From JBBDYG01 sp040901765 (GTDB lineage: Bacteria; Planctomycetota; Planctomycetia; Pirellulales; Lacipirellulaceae), in assembly GCA_040901765.1 (NCBI GenBank), contig JBBDYG010000124.1, forward strand, positions 124,001-188,000: a DNA stretch of 64,000 bases. The letters run 5' to 3'. Positions 34,740-42,554 of this stretch are shown one piece after another. The position numbers were made by a program, and so were the translations under genes. Below the pieces are notes generated by a model. The model did not search any database, was not told the DNA's origin, and saw only the letters and a program-made list of their open reading frames with translations. Numbering within the stretch: position 1 is the stretch's first letter; each line of letters begins with the position of its first letter.

Positions 34740-35996
34740 CTACGGAGCGGCGAGTGGCCGCGAGGTGAGCTTGATCTGGTCGGCGCTCACTTGCTGCAAG
34801 CGGGCAAGTTCGCCCACGAGCCGATTATTGTCGGCCAGGAAAGTTGTGAGTGCCTGCCGAGCATTCTGAAGCTGCCGCTCGACCTGCGTTTGCAACCGCT
34901 GAATGGCGGCCAAGTCGCCCTTCATGCCGGTCAGGTCGTGCTGGAGCTTGCGTTTTTCCTCTTCTCGATACTGCTGAAGCAACTGGGCGCTGGCCAGCGC
35001 GGCGTTCAGCCGCTCGGTGTCCTGCGTTACGGCGGCGATATCCGCAATAAGCTCGGTACGGCGTCGGGCTAACTCATGGAACAAAAAGCCGTAATCGCGT
35101 AACTGTCGCTCGTAGCGGAATGTGACCGCCTGGTCCCAATTATCAAACCCAAGTCGATTGCCGTCCGCATCGTAACCCACGCGGTGCCACTCGTCGTCAT
35201 CGGGCTTCGCTTCGGTGCCTTGGCGAATGTACTCCTCCACCGATTGTGGCGGCAGAATTTGGCGAAGCTGTTCTTCGGTCATGCCTGCGAAAATATCGTG
35301 GCGGTCGGTGGGCATCGCTTCGTAAAGCTCCCAGGGAGCGCGAGCCTGAACGGCGGCGGCCAGCCGTGCCACTTCGGCGTCGGTGGGTGCCCAGTTCATT
35401 ACCGGCACGAGCGTCAACTCTGGGCCGGTGACGTCCCCGACTACGCGGAACTCGCCTAAGAAACTGGCGCCTTGCGGCTGCTGCGCCGACGGGGCGGGGC
35501 CTTGCAAGAAAGCATATACGAGCGTGTCCTTGGCGATGCCGTGCGGATCGGGCGCGGCAACGCGAACCTTCACGGCGAACGTTTTCGCGTCGGGCGGACC
35601 GGCCGGGTCCACTTCACGCCACACCCGGCCGCGGATCCGCGTCACCAGGTGCGTTTGATGCCGAAGCTCGTTGATGCCGGGAATCTCCTCGGCGTCGTCT
35701 GCCACCGTCAATTCGGCGGCGGAAAGTTGTTGAATAATCGTCTGGTCGTCGGTCCCCCTGATCAGCGCCGCATCTTGCGCTGCGACTTTGGCCAATCGAG
35801 CTTCGCGGACTTGCACCTGCTGACGTAGCACGGCGTGAATGCGCAGCGTCTCGGCGCCGAGCACTAGAAAACCAAGCGTGGCGAAGAACAGAGCCAAACC
35901 AAGGGAAACATGCCCCCAGCCCCAGGTCTTCGCGCTCAGGTAGGCGACCACCAGCGCAGCCAGAAGCAGAATCGGGAGTCCGATTTGGACGATCAA
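34740..35996 (-). CDS. Membrane-anchored coiled-coil protein, function unknown
   Basis: The 418-residue protein starts with two membrane helices (MIVQIGLPILLLAALVVAYL and VSLGLALFFATLGFLVLGA). A soluble middle domain follows, with no family I recognise. A long C-terminal coiled coil (about 320-405) contains LIADIAAVTQDTERLNAALA and LQTQVERQLQNARQALTTFL. The coiled coil suggests an assembly or scaffold role at the membrane. It stands alone between repeats F1 and C2. Confidence 0.7.
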   Translation of the reverse strand: MIVQIGLPILLLAALVVAYLSAKTWGWGHVSLGLALFFATLGFLVLGAETLRIHAVLRQQVQVREARLAKVAAQDAALIRGTDDQTIIQQLSAAELTVADDAEEIPGINELRHQTHLVTRIRGRVWREVDPAGPPDAKTFAVKVRVAAPDPHGIAKDTLVYAFLQGPAPSAQQPQGASFLGEFRVVGDVTGPELTLVPVMNWAPTDAEVARLAAAVQARAPWELYEAMPTDRHDIFAGMTEEQLRQILPPQSVEEYIRQGTEAKPDDDEWHRVGYDADGNRLGFDNWDQAVTFRYERQLRDYGFLFHELARRRTELIADIAAVTQDTERLNAALASAQLLQQYREEEKRKLQHDLTGMKGDLAAIQRLQTQVERQLQNARQALTTFLADNNRLVGELARLQQVSADQIKLTSRPLAAP

Positions 35997-36106
35997 GGCC
36001 GTGGCCCTTTGCGCGCGAAGGATGTGGAACTGGAACGAATAGGTAACCCTAAACCCTTATCCTAAATGGAGCTACGTGCAGGGTCAACTGTTTCGCCGCC
36101 CGGTTC

Positions 36107-36183
<77 letters not shown>

Positions 36184-36205
36184 CTCTCACTTGGCCGCGT
36201 AACCG

Positions 36206-37387
36206 TTATATCCCGTCTCGCAGTGCGTTGAGCAAGGTTTCGACCATTCCAGGCCCATGGTGGTGGCAAAGGCTGATCCGCAGCAGCGATTGGCCTTCGG
36301 GGACCGTGGGGGGGCGGATCGCGGGAACCAGCAGGCCGCGCTCGCGGAGGCGACTCGAAAGCGCAACCGCACGGCGGGGATCGCCGACAATGAGCGGGAT
36401 AATCTGGCTTTGGGAACAACCGACGTTCCACCCTGCTTCGGCCAACCGACGGCGCAATTCCTCCGCCCGAGTCAGCAGATCGCGGCGGTTCTGCGGTTCG
36501 TTTTCCACAATCTCCAGCGCCGCGAGCGCCGCGGCAGCGGTCGCTGCGGGGGCGGCAGTCGAGAAGACGTAAGTTCGCGCGCGATTGGCGAGCCAGTCGA
36601 TCAGCATTTGGCCGCCACATACAAAGCCACCCGCGGAGCCAAGCGCCTTGCTCAAGGTTCCCATGCGGACGGCGACGGCGCGTTCGACATCCGGTTCACT
36701 CGCCGCGAAATGCTCAACGACGCCCCGGCCATGCTCGCCCCATACGCCGGTGGCGTGGGCTTCATCCACTAGCAGCATGGCTTCGTGCTCCGTGGCGAGC
36801 TTTGCGATTTGCGGTAACGGAGCGAGGTCGCCGTCCATGCTGAAGACTGTGTCGGTCACAATCAGCCGGCGGCGAAATTGGACGCGAGTGGCGTCGAGCA
36901 ACTCTGCCAGGTGCGCCGCATCGGCGTGGCGATAGATGAACCGCTCGGCCTTCGCGAGTCGACAGCCGTCGATGAGGCTCGCATGATTGTGGGCGTCGCC
37001 GAAGATGGCGTCTCCTTCGCCGACGAGCGCGGGAATCGTGCCGGCGTTCGCGGCAAAGCCGCTGGGGAACACGAGCGCCGCTTCGGCGCCTTCCCATGCA
37101 GCAAGCCGCGCTTCGAGTCGCGCATGCCACGTGCTGCGGCCGGTGACGAGCGGGCTAGCGCCCGCGCCCCAGCCACATTCATCGGCGGCACGGGCGGCTG
37201 CGGTCGTTAGGCGCGCGTCGTTGGCGAGGCCGAGATAGTCATTCGAACTGAAGTTGATGAGCGGCGTGCCGCCAATGGCGATTGTCGCCGCTTGCGGCCC
37301 TTCGTGTGCAACCAGCTCGCGCCGCAACCCGGCCCGTTCCAGCGCGACAAGCTCGTCGGCAATCCAGGCGAGTGATGGTGTGAGCAT
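36206..37387 (-). CDS. bioF: 8-amino-7-oxononanoate synthase
   Basis: BioF condenses pimeloyl thioester with alanine in biotin synthesis, using pyridoxal phosphate. The 393-residue protein shows NFSSNDYLGLANDARL, SPLVTGRSTWHARLEARLAA, DAHNHASLIDGCRL, LLVDEAHATGVWGEHGRG and MGTLSKALGSAGGF with the PLP lysine. All are standard for the alpha-oxoamine synthase family; a glycine-specific relative cannot be ruled out by eye. The frame is open upstream to 37627, but the ATG at 37387 matches the family start. No other bio genes are adjacent. Confidence 0.9.
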   Translation of the reverse strand: MLTPSLAWIADELVALERAGLRRELVAHEGPQAATIAIGGTPLINFSSNDYLGLANDARLTTAAARAADECGWGAGASPLVTGRSTWHARLEARLAAWEGAEAALVFPSGFAANAGTIPALVGEGDAIFGDAHNHASLIDGCRLAKAERFIYRHADAAHLAELLDATRVQFRRRLIVTDTVFSMDGDLAPLPQIAKLATEHEAMLLVDEAHATGVWGEHGRGVVEHFAASEPDVERAVAVRMGTLSKALGSAGGFVCGGQMLIDWLANRARTYVFSTAAPAATAAAALAALEIVENEPQNRRDLLTRAEELRRRLAEAGWNVGCSQSQIIPLIVGDPRRAVALSSRLRERGLLVPAIRPPTVPEGQSLLRISLCHHHGPGMVETLLNALRDGI

Positions 37388-37395
37388 GGTAACTT

Positions 37396-37422
37396 TTGTT
37401 AGCCGCGACGCGGCTAACGTCA
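37396..37422. repeat. Short family H palindrome
   Basis: GTTAGCCGCGACGCGGCTAAC is a perfect palindrome around a CGA centre, built from the TTAGCCGCGACGCGG motif of family H. It sits between the divergent bioF and sigma-factor starts. Confidence 0.6.
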
Positions 37423-37465
37423 TCTTCGTTTGACAATTGCCTGAAACCCCGTGAAAATGCGGGCG

Positions 37466-37494
37466 GGAACTTTGCCGCGTCCCGCGGCGTCTAA
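37466..37494 (+). promoter_or_regulatory. ECF-type promoter before the sigma-factor gene
   Basis: GGAACTT (37466-37472), 17 bases, TCTAA (37490-37494). This matches the known promoter form of RpoE-like ECF sigma factors. It lies 12 bases before the GTG start, so the sigma factor probably drives its own gene from a very short leader. Confidence 0.55.
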
Positions 37495-37506
37495 TTTTCG
37501 TAGCGA

Positions 37507-38112
37507 GTGCATGTGGCCGACGATTCCCGAGCGATCGACGCCCGAGTGATCGACGCGGTGCTGGCGGGCGACCGGGCCGCCTACGGTCGGCTCGTGCAAA
37601 AATACCAGGATCGCTTGTTCGCCGCACTGGTGCGAGTCACCGGTTGCGCCGAAGAAGCGGAGGATGTCGCTCAGGAGGCCTTCGTGCAGGCCCTGCTGAA
37701 ACTCGACACGTTTCAGCAGTCCGCGGCATTCTACACTTGGTTGTACCGGATCGCCTTCAACCTGTCGGCCACGCGCGCTCGCCGCAAGCGGCCGCGAACC
37801 TCGCTCGACGAGCTTCGCGGCGGCGGCGGACCCGAACCGGCCAGCAGGGACGGCGCCCCGGAGGAACCCCTGATGGTGAAGGAAAGTGCGAAGCAGGTTC
37901 ACGTCGCCTTGGGTGAACTGCCCGAGGATTACCGGCAGGTGATCGTACTGCGCGAGCTGGAAGGATGCGACTACGATCAGATCGCCGAGATTTTACAAAT
38001 CCCACTGGGCACGGTCCGCAGCCGACTGTTTCGCGCCCGCGAACAGCTACGAGAACTACTGGCCCCTGTGCTCGATGGCGAGCGAAATAAGCCACTAGCC
38101 AAGGTAAAATAA
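37507..38112 (+). CDS. ECF RNA polymerase sigma factor (RpoE-like)
   Basis: The 201-residue protein has region 2 (AYGRLVQKYQDRLFAALVRV, EEAEDVAQEAFVQALLKLDT, AAFYTWLYRIAFNLSATRAR) and region 4 (ALGELPEDYRQVIVLRELEG, YDQIAEILQIPLGTVRSRLF), separated by a Gly/Pro-rich linker. This is the RpoE-type ECF layout. Start is GTG at 37507; an ATG four bases later is out of frame. The next gene on the strand is its likely anti-sigma factor, separated by 264 bases that contain repeat D3. A matching ECF promoter lies just upstream. Confidence 0.93.
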   Translation: MHVADDSRAIDARVIDAVLAGDRAAYGRLVQKYQDRLFAALVRVTGCAEEAEDVAQEAFVQALLKLDTFQQSAAFYTWLYRIAFNLSATRARRKRPRTSLDELRGGGGPEPASRDGAPEEPLMVKESAKQVHVALGELPEDYRQVIVLRELEGCDYDQIAEILQIPLGTVRSRLFRAREQLRELLAPVLDGERNKPLAKVK

Positions 38113-38156
38113 TAAGGACGAACCGCGGAGGCACGAAGGACGCAGAGAAGATATTT

Positions 38157-38328
38157 AGCCACGGATGAAACACGGATTGAACACGGAAGAAGATACGGAA
38201 TCGGCGCTAATGCTCGCTAAGCCAGAGAAGGAGAATCGTCAATTCTTTATTAGTGTTGATTAGCGCGGATTAGTGTTCCCCAAACTTCTGCTCTGATCCG
38301 TGTTCAATCCGTGTTTCATCCGTGGCTA
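38157..38328. repeat. Family D palindromic repeat, copy D3
   Basis: AGCCACGGATGAAACACGGA at the left and CGTGTTTCATCCGTGGCT at the right, with CGCTAATGCTCGCTAA and ATTAGCGCGGATTAG inside. It splits the sigma factor and anti-sigma genes. Confidence 0.85.
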
Positions 38329-38376
38329 GAGAAACATGCATTTCCTTTCCACTCCGTGGTTTAATGATTAACGCTT

Positions 38377-39903
38377 GTGTCCACTGAAACGAACCAATCC
38401 GATTTCGACCGCGAGTTGCTGAGCGCCTATGTCGATGGCGAGCTGACGGGGGCGGAGCGCGCGGCAGTCGAGGCGCACTTGGCAAGCGATCCCGCGGCGC
38501 GGCGGCAGGTTGAGGAGTTCCGGCGGCTGTCGGGGCTGATTCAGAATTTGCCGCAACCGTCGCTGCCGGCAGATTTCTCGGCGAGAGTGATAGCGCGTGC
38601 GGAGCAAGCTCGGCCGGCGGCGGTAGTCGAGCCGCTTCGACCAAGCCCTACCATCGGGCGCACGTGGCGAGGTTGGGTTTGGGCCGGCGCGGCACTCGCC
38701 GCGGCGCTACTGCTTGCCGTGATGTTGCCGAACCGCGAGCCGGAACTGGCCAACCGCGGCATTGCTACTTCTTCCCCGGCGGTGAAAGAGCAGCCGGAGA
38801 TGCGTGCCCCGCTGGGCAGCGCCAGTTCGCCGCTGGAGCGGAGTGATTCGGGAAGCAGCGCGGAGCAATCGCCGCGCAGCGGGGGGCGAGCGGAAGAATC
38901 GCCGCTTTCCCAGGAACAGTTGTCCGTGCCCGAAACCCTTCTCACGGATGGCGATCCCTTGAGCGACAGGGCGTTCGCGTCGGGGGCGGACGAATCGCCG
39001 TTGTTGATCGTGCGGGTAAGCATGTCGTCCGCGGCGCTCCAGGGTCGGGCGCTCGATCAAGTGCTGGCGCAGAATGGCATCGACGTCGAAGAGACCCAAG
39101 AGCTTGCCAGTCCGCTCGATAAAGCTGAAGCGGTGGAAGAATCGGCGGCGGGCCGATCGGCCGCCGTGCAAGCCTACGTCGATGCCGCATCCGCCGGTGT
39201 GGCGGGCGAGGCAGCGGAATTCGAGGGCGCTTTCGCCCAGCCGAGGGAGGTCGTGCTGGTCGATGCACCGCTCGAACAGATCGCGGCCAGCCTGGCATCC
39301 ATCGAGGGCGATGCGGAAAACTTTGTGGCGTTAGAAATTGAACAGGGATCGCCCTTGTCTAAGCAGCGGTCGTCGATCGTAAACGATCAAGTCGATCAAC
39401 TGCGGCGCTTTAACCGCGCAGCAGTAGCGGACCGCTATGGGGCTGCTCGTGATTCCGATGTGAGCGGTCCCGGCTCTTCCGAAAAGGGCCTTGCTTCCGA
39501 AGAACGATCGCTGGAGGAGCCGCCAAAATTAGCGGCAGCGGAACCGGCAGGTCGAAAATCATCGCAGGCTGCCGAAGTATCTCCGCCACCGCCAGCCGAT
39601 GCGGCGCCGGCATTCGCCCCGGCGACACCACGGCAGGCAACTGATCCGCGGGTGCCAGAATCGCAAATGCAGCACGCGGCACGCGGCCGGGCGTATCGCT
39701 ATTTGTCCGCCGATGGCATGAAGCTGAAACTCGAATCGCTCGCGCGCCGCCGCGGTCAGTTGCCGGAGGATTTGGCGGAATCAGAACTCGGGGTTCGGGG
39801 CGGTTCCGCCGCCGACCCGCGAGTGCGCGTGCTGTTTGTGCTCGAGGAGACGCCGCCCGCCGCAGCAATCAAGGCTGCCGAGCCGGTTAAACCGCCGCGT
39901 TAA
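38377..39903 (+). CDS. Membrane anti-sigma factor-like protein
   Basis: The 508-residue protein begins with a short helical domain (FDRELLSAYVDGELTGAERA, AVEAHLASDPAARRQVEEFR) as in zinc-type anti-sigma factors, but the usual H-x3-C-x2-C cysteines are absent. One membrane helix follows (WVWAGAALAAALLLAVMLP, about 97-115). The external part is long, low in complexity and rich in Ser, Glu, Pro and Ala. It contains an ordered stretch near ESPLLIVRVSMSSAALQGRA and near the end. It probably holds the ECF sigma factor at the membrane. Start is GTG at 38377. Confidence 0.75.
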   Translation: MSTETNQSDFDRELLSAYVDGELTGAERAAVEAHLASDPAARRQVEEFRRLSGLIQNLPQPSLPADFSARVIARAEQARPAAVVEPLRPSPTIGRTWRGWVWAGAALAAALLLAVMLPNREPELANRGIATSSPAVKEQPEMRAPLGSASSPLERSDSGSSAEQSPRSGGRAEESPLSQEQLSVPETLLTDGDPLSDRAFASGADESPLLIVRVSMSSAALQGRALDQVLAQNGIDVEETQELASPLDKAEAVEESAAGRSAAVQAYVDAASAGVAGEAAEFEGAFAQPREVVLVDAPLEQIAASLASIEGDAENFVALEIEQGSPLSKQRSSIVNDQVDQLRRFNRAAVADRYGAARDSDVSGPGSSEKGLASEERSLEEPPKLAAAEPAGRKSSQAAEVSPPPPADAAPAFAPATPRQATDPRVPESQMQHAARGRAYRYLSADGMKLKLESLARRRGQLPEDLAESELGVRGGSAADPRVRVLFVLEETPPAAAIKAAEPVKPPR

Positions 39904-39964
39904 GTTCCGTCGCTCCCCGGCTGCACTTTCTTCGTTGGCTGCCGTAGGATATTCTGTGCGACCC

Positions 39965-40035
39965 GACATGTGGCCGAGTCTCTCCGAGAATCGATATTGC
40001 GAGTCCGCCGCGGCGGACTCGCCCACGGGTCTCAT
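39965..40035. repeat. Family G palindrome before the rhomboid gene
   Basis: GTGGCCGAGTCTCTCCGAGA followed by GCGAGTCCGCCGCGGCGGAC and CTCGCCCACGG. It resembles, in inverse order, the palindrome at 14575-14634. Confidence 0.6.
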
Positions 40036-40050
40036 TGAAAGCTGCAAGCA

Positions 40051-40902
40051 ATGGGCATCTACGACCGCGATTACGCCCGAGACCGCGAGCCGGGCTTTCA
40101 CGCCCAAATGCCGCAGAGCGCGGTCATGAAGTTGATCGTCGTCACCGTTGTTGTATTTCTCGTGCAGTTGTTTTGGGAGCCATTTACGGAATGGTTCGCG
40201 CTCGAGGACCGCTGGTATCGGCGGCCGTGGACGGCGTATCAGCTTCTCACCTACGGCTTTCTTCACTCCCCGGGCGACATGTGGCACATTTTGCTGAACA
40301 TGTACGTGCTGTGGTTGTTTGGCAACGAGGTGGAATCCCGCTACGGGTCGCGGGAGTTCCTCGTCTTCTATCTCGTCGCAATTGTTTTCGCCGGGCTGGT
40401 TTGGACGGCGAGCGAACTTCCATTCGATCAACCGGCGGTGGTGTTAGGAGCTTCCGGTGCAGTCGTGGCTACGCTCGTGTTGTTTGCGCTCAATTATCCC
40501 CACCGCCAAATCCTGCTCTTCTTTGTAATACCGATGCCGATGTGGGTGGCGGCGTGTATCTTCGTCGGGCTTGATATCCTCGGCGCGGTGCAGCGTCCCG
40601 AGGCGGGTAGCGTGGCCTTCACCGCGCACTTGGGCGGGGCACTTTTCGCGCTGCTCTATTACAAACAGGGTTGGCGACTGAGCAACTGGCTGCCGAGCGG
40701 CTTGTCGGTTCCCAATCTAAAGCGGCAGCCCAAGTTGCGGGTCCATCGTCCGACCGATGATGACGATGGTGAAAACGAGCTGGAAGCCAAAGTAGATGCG
40801 ATCCTGAAGAAGATCAACGAGCAAGGCCAAGCCAGCCTGACCCGCGCCGAACGCAAGCTGCTGGAGCAAGCCAGCCGGCAGTACCAGGAGAAGCGGAAGT
40901 AA
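40051..40902 (+). CDS. Rhomboid family intramembrane serine protease
   Basis: The 283-residue protein has six membrane helices with rhomboid hallmarks: TYGFLHSPGDMWHILLNMYV (loop L1 region), LFGNEVESRYGSREFLVFYL, the active-site VLGASGAVVA (Ser135) and FTAHLGGALFALLY (His193). It cuts membrane proteins within the bilayer; targets are unknown. After the last helix comes a charged cytoplasmic tail with LEAKVDAILKKINEQGQASL and TRAERKLLEQASRQY, a C-terminal motif known in bacterial rhomboids. It is followed closely by the ACP-like gene. Confidence 0.93.
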   Translation: MGIYDRDYARDREPGFHAQMPQSAVMKLIVVTVVVFLVQLFWEPFTEWFALEDRWYRRPWTAYQLLTYGFLHSPGDMWHILLNMYVLWLFGNEVESRYGSREFLVFYLVAIVFAGLVWTASELPFDQPAVVLGASGAVVATLVLFALNYPHRQILLFFVIPMPMWVAACIFVGLDILGAVQRPEAGSVAFTAHLGGALFALLYYKQGWRLSNWLPSGLSVPNLKRQPKLRVHRPTDDDDGENELEAKVDAILKKINEQGQASLTRAERKLLEQASRQYQEKRK

Positions 40903-40953
40903 CGTTAGCCGCGACGCGGAGCCGAGTCCGCGAGGCGCAGCGGAGCGCGTATT
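40903..40953. repeat. Family H repeat copy
   Basis: GTTAGCCGCGACGCGGAGCC then GCGCAGCGGAGCGCG. It fills the 55-base gap between the rhomboid and ACP-like genes. Confidence 0.6.
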
Positions 40954-40957
40954 CGCC

Positions 40958-41344
40958 ATGATCGCATCAAGAACACCCGAAGGCTTTCCGAGCAAGTGCC
41001 CCGTTTGCGGCGCGGCGACCGAGATTGAATTCTCCGATCCGGGCGACGATGCTCCGTGCCCCTGTTGTGGTCATTTGCTGCTACGGTCCACTGCGATCTT
41101 CGAGCGCGTGCGGCAAGCGTTCGCGTCAGCACTTGGCATCGATCCGGAGCACATTACAGTCGATACGCGACTGGCGGACCTTTTCGGGAATGCGGACTCG
41201 CTCGACACAATCGAGCTGGTGATGGAGCTGGTGATGGAGTTGGATGAAGAATTAATCATGGAGGCAGACGCCGTTGCTGGGGCGGAGACGTTTGGCGATT
41301 TAGTGCGGATTGTTATGGAGCGAGGATACTGTGACGACACTTGA
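40958..41344 (+). CDS. Zinc-ribbon protein fused to an acyl carrier protein-like domain
   Basis: Residues about 13-45 hold two CxxC knuckles (CPVCG and CPCCG), a zinc ribbon. Residues about 50-128 look like an acyl carrier protein: RVRQAFASALGIDPEHITVD, then NADSLDTIELVMELVMELDE. In this stretch D-S-L is the phosphopantetheine attachment motif, and a LVME unit is present twice because of a short DNA duplication. The end matches the last ACP helix (TFGDLVRIVMERG). If Ser is modified this is a specialised carrier protein; the partner enzyme is not visible nearby. Confidence 0.7.
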   Translation: MIASRTPEGFPSKCPVCGAATEIEFSDPGDDAPCPCCGHLLLRSTAIFERVRQAFASALGIDPEHITVDTRLADLFGNADSLDTIELVMELVMELDEELIMEADAVAGAETFGDLVRIVMERGYCDDT

Positions 41345-41525
41345 CGCGGGGCTTTCATTGATTCTGACGCCTACGCGCTCCGCTCCGAGGACGAAGCCTG
41401 CCCGCCGCGGTGGGCGTCGCGGCTAACGGGGCACTGCCCGCAGTTCTATTCTCGTTTATACTATTCCACGCTCCCAGGCGGCCTACTTTACGACTCCTCT
41501 CCATGCTTCGCGGGATCGAACTTCT

Positions 41526-42452
41526 ATGGCTCACGGCAATGATGCCCCGCGGTCGCTGGTGGTCGCGGTTACCGGCGCGTCGGGACTGGTTGGTTCGCAC
41601 CTGATTCCGTTGTTGGAATCGCGGGGCCACCTCGTACGCCGCCTGGTGCGGCGGCCGGTGCAAGACGGCGACCACGAAATCGAGTGGAACCCCGCGGAAG
41701 GAACGATCGACGCCGCGGAACTGAACGGCGTCGATGCGGTCGTGCATCTGGCCGGCGAGGGCGTGGCTTCCGAAAGGTGGAACGAGCGCGTGAAGCGGGC
41801 GATTCTTGATAGCCGCGTCGACGGCACGCGGCTGCTGTGCCAGACGCTGGCGGAACTCGACTCGAAGCCGAGCGTGCTGGTCAGCGCGTCGGCGATTGGC
41901 TACTACGGCCCGCGCGGGGCGGAGCCGATCGACGAAACTTCGCCGCCGGGCGACGGGTTCTTGGCGGAGGTGTGTCAGGCGTGGGAGCACGAAACGCGGC
42001 CCGCGAGCGAGGCCGGGATCCGCGTCGTGAATCTGCGGATCGGCGTCGTGCTGAGCACCGAAGGGGGGGCGCTGAAGAAAATGCTCACTCCCTTCAAGCT
42101 CGGCCTCGGCGGCGTGATGGGCAGCGGCGAACAGTACATCAGTTGGATCGAGCTGGGCGACCTTGTGCGGATCATCGAGTTGGCACTCACGAACGACTCT
42201 CTGTCGGGACCAGTCAACGCAACGGCTCCCCATCCGGCCACGAATCGCGAGCTGACCAAGACACTCGGCAAAGTGCTCGGCCGGCCGACGATCTTTCCGA
42301 TGCCCGCGTTCGCGGCCCGGCTGGCGTTTGGCGAAATGGCCGACGAGATGCTGCTGACCGGGGCGAAGATTCTGCCTAAACGCCTGGAAACCGCCAAATT
42401 CCAGTTTTCTCAGCCGCAACTCGAAGGGGCGCTACGCCATTTGCTGGAGTAG
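41526..42452 (+). CDS. TIGR01777-type NAD-dependent epimerase-like protein
   Basis: The 308-residue protein shows the Rossmann nucleotide-binding start (VAVTGASGLVGSHLIPLLES), DAVVHLAGEGVASERWNERV, LVSASAIGYYGPRGAEPIDE and RIGVVLSTEGGALKKMLTPF. GSGEQYISWIELGDLVRIIE and the C-terminal LLTGAKILPKRLETAKFQF match the TIGR01777 (YfcH/SDR39U1) group. The substrate of this widespread family is unknown. The ATG at 41526 fits the family start. It is the last gene before the RND efflux pair. Confidence 0.9.
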   Translation: MAHGNDAPRSLVVAVTGASGLVGSHLIPLLESRGHLVRRLVRRPVQDGDHEIEWNPAEGTIDAAELNGVDAVVHLAGEGVASERWNERVKRAILDSRVDGTRLLCQTLAELDSKPSVLVSASAIGYYGPRGAEPIDETSPPGDGFLAEVCQAWEHETRPASEAGIRVVNLRIGVVLSTEGGALKKMLTPFKLGLGGVMGSGEQYISWIELGDLVRIIELALTNDSLSGPVNATAPHPATNRELTKTLGKVLGRPTIFPMPAFAARLAFGEMADEMLLTGAKILPKRLETAKFQFSQPQLEGALRHLLE

Positions 42453-42501
42453 GACGGTCAGCCGAGCGTAACTTGCCGCCCCGCCGCCCCAACGCTAAGA
42501 T

Positions 42502-42519
42502 TAGTTAGCGTGCTAACTA
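42502..42519. promoter_or_regulatory. Operator-like palindrome before the RND efflux operon
   Basis: TAGTTAGC-GT-GCTAACTA, a perfect 8+8 inverted repeat, 35 bases before the preferred start of the adaptor gene. TetR-type repressors of efflux pumps often bind such sites. No regulator gene is adjacent. Confidence 0.5.
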
Positions 42520-42554
42520 TTTGCCCGCGCCCATCTTGTTCGGAACTACATCGC

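Noticed and set aside
42510..42554. Upstream GTG start for the RND adaptor
   Set aside because: It lies inside the operator-like palindrome and would add residues before the Arg-rich start of the lipoprotein signal.
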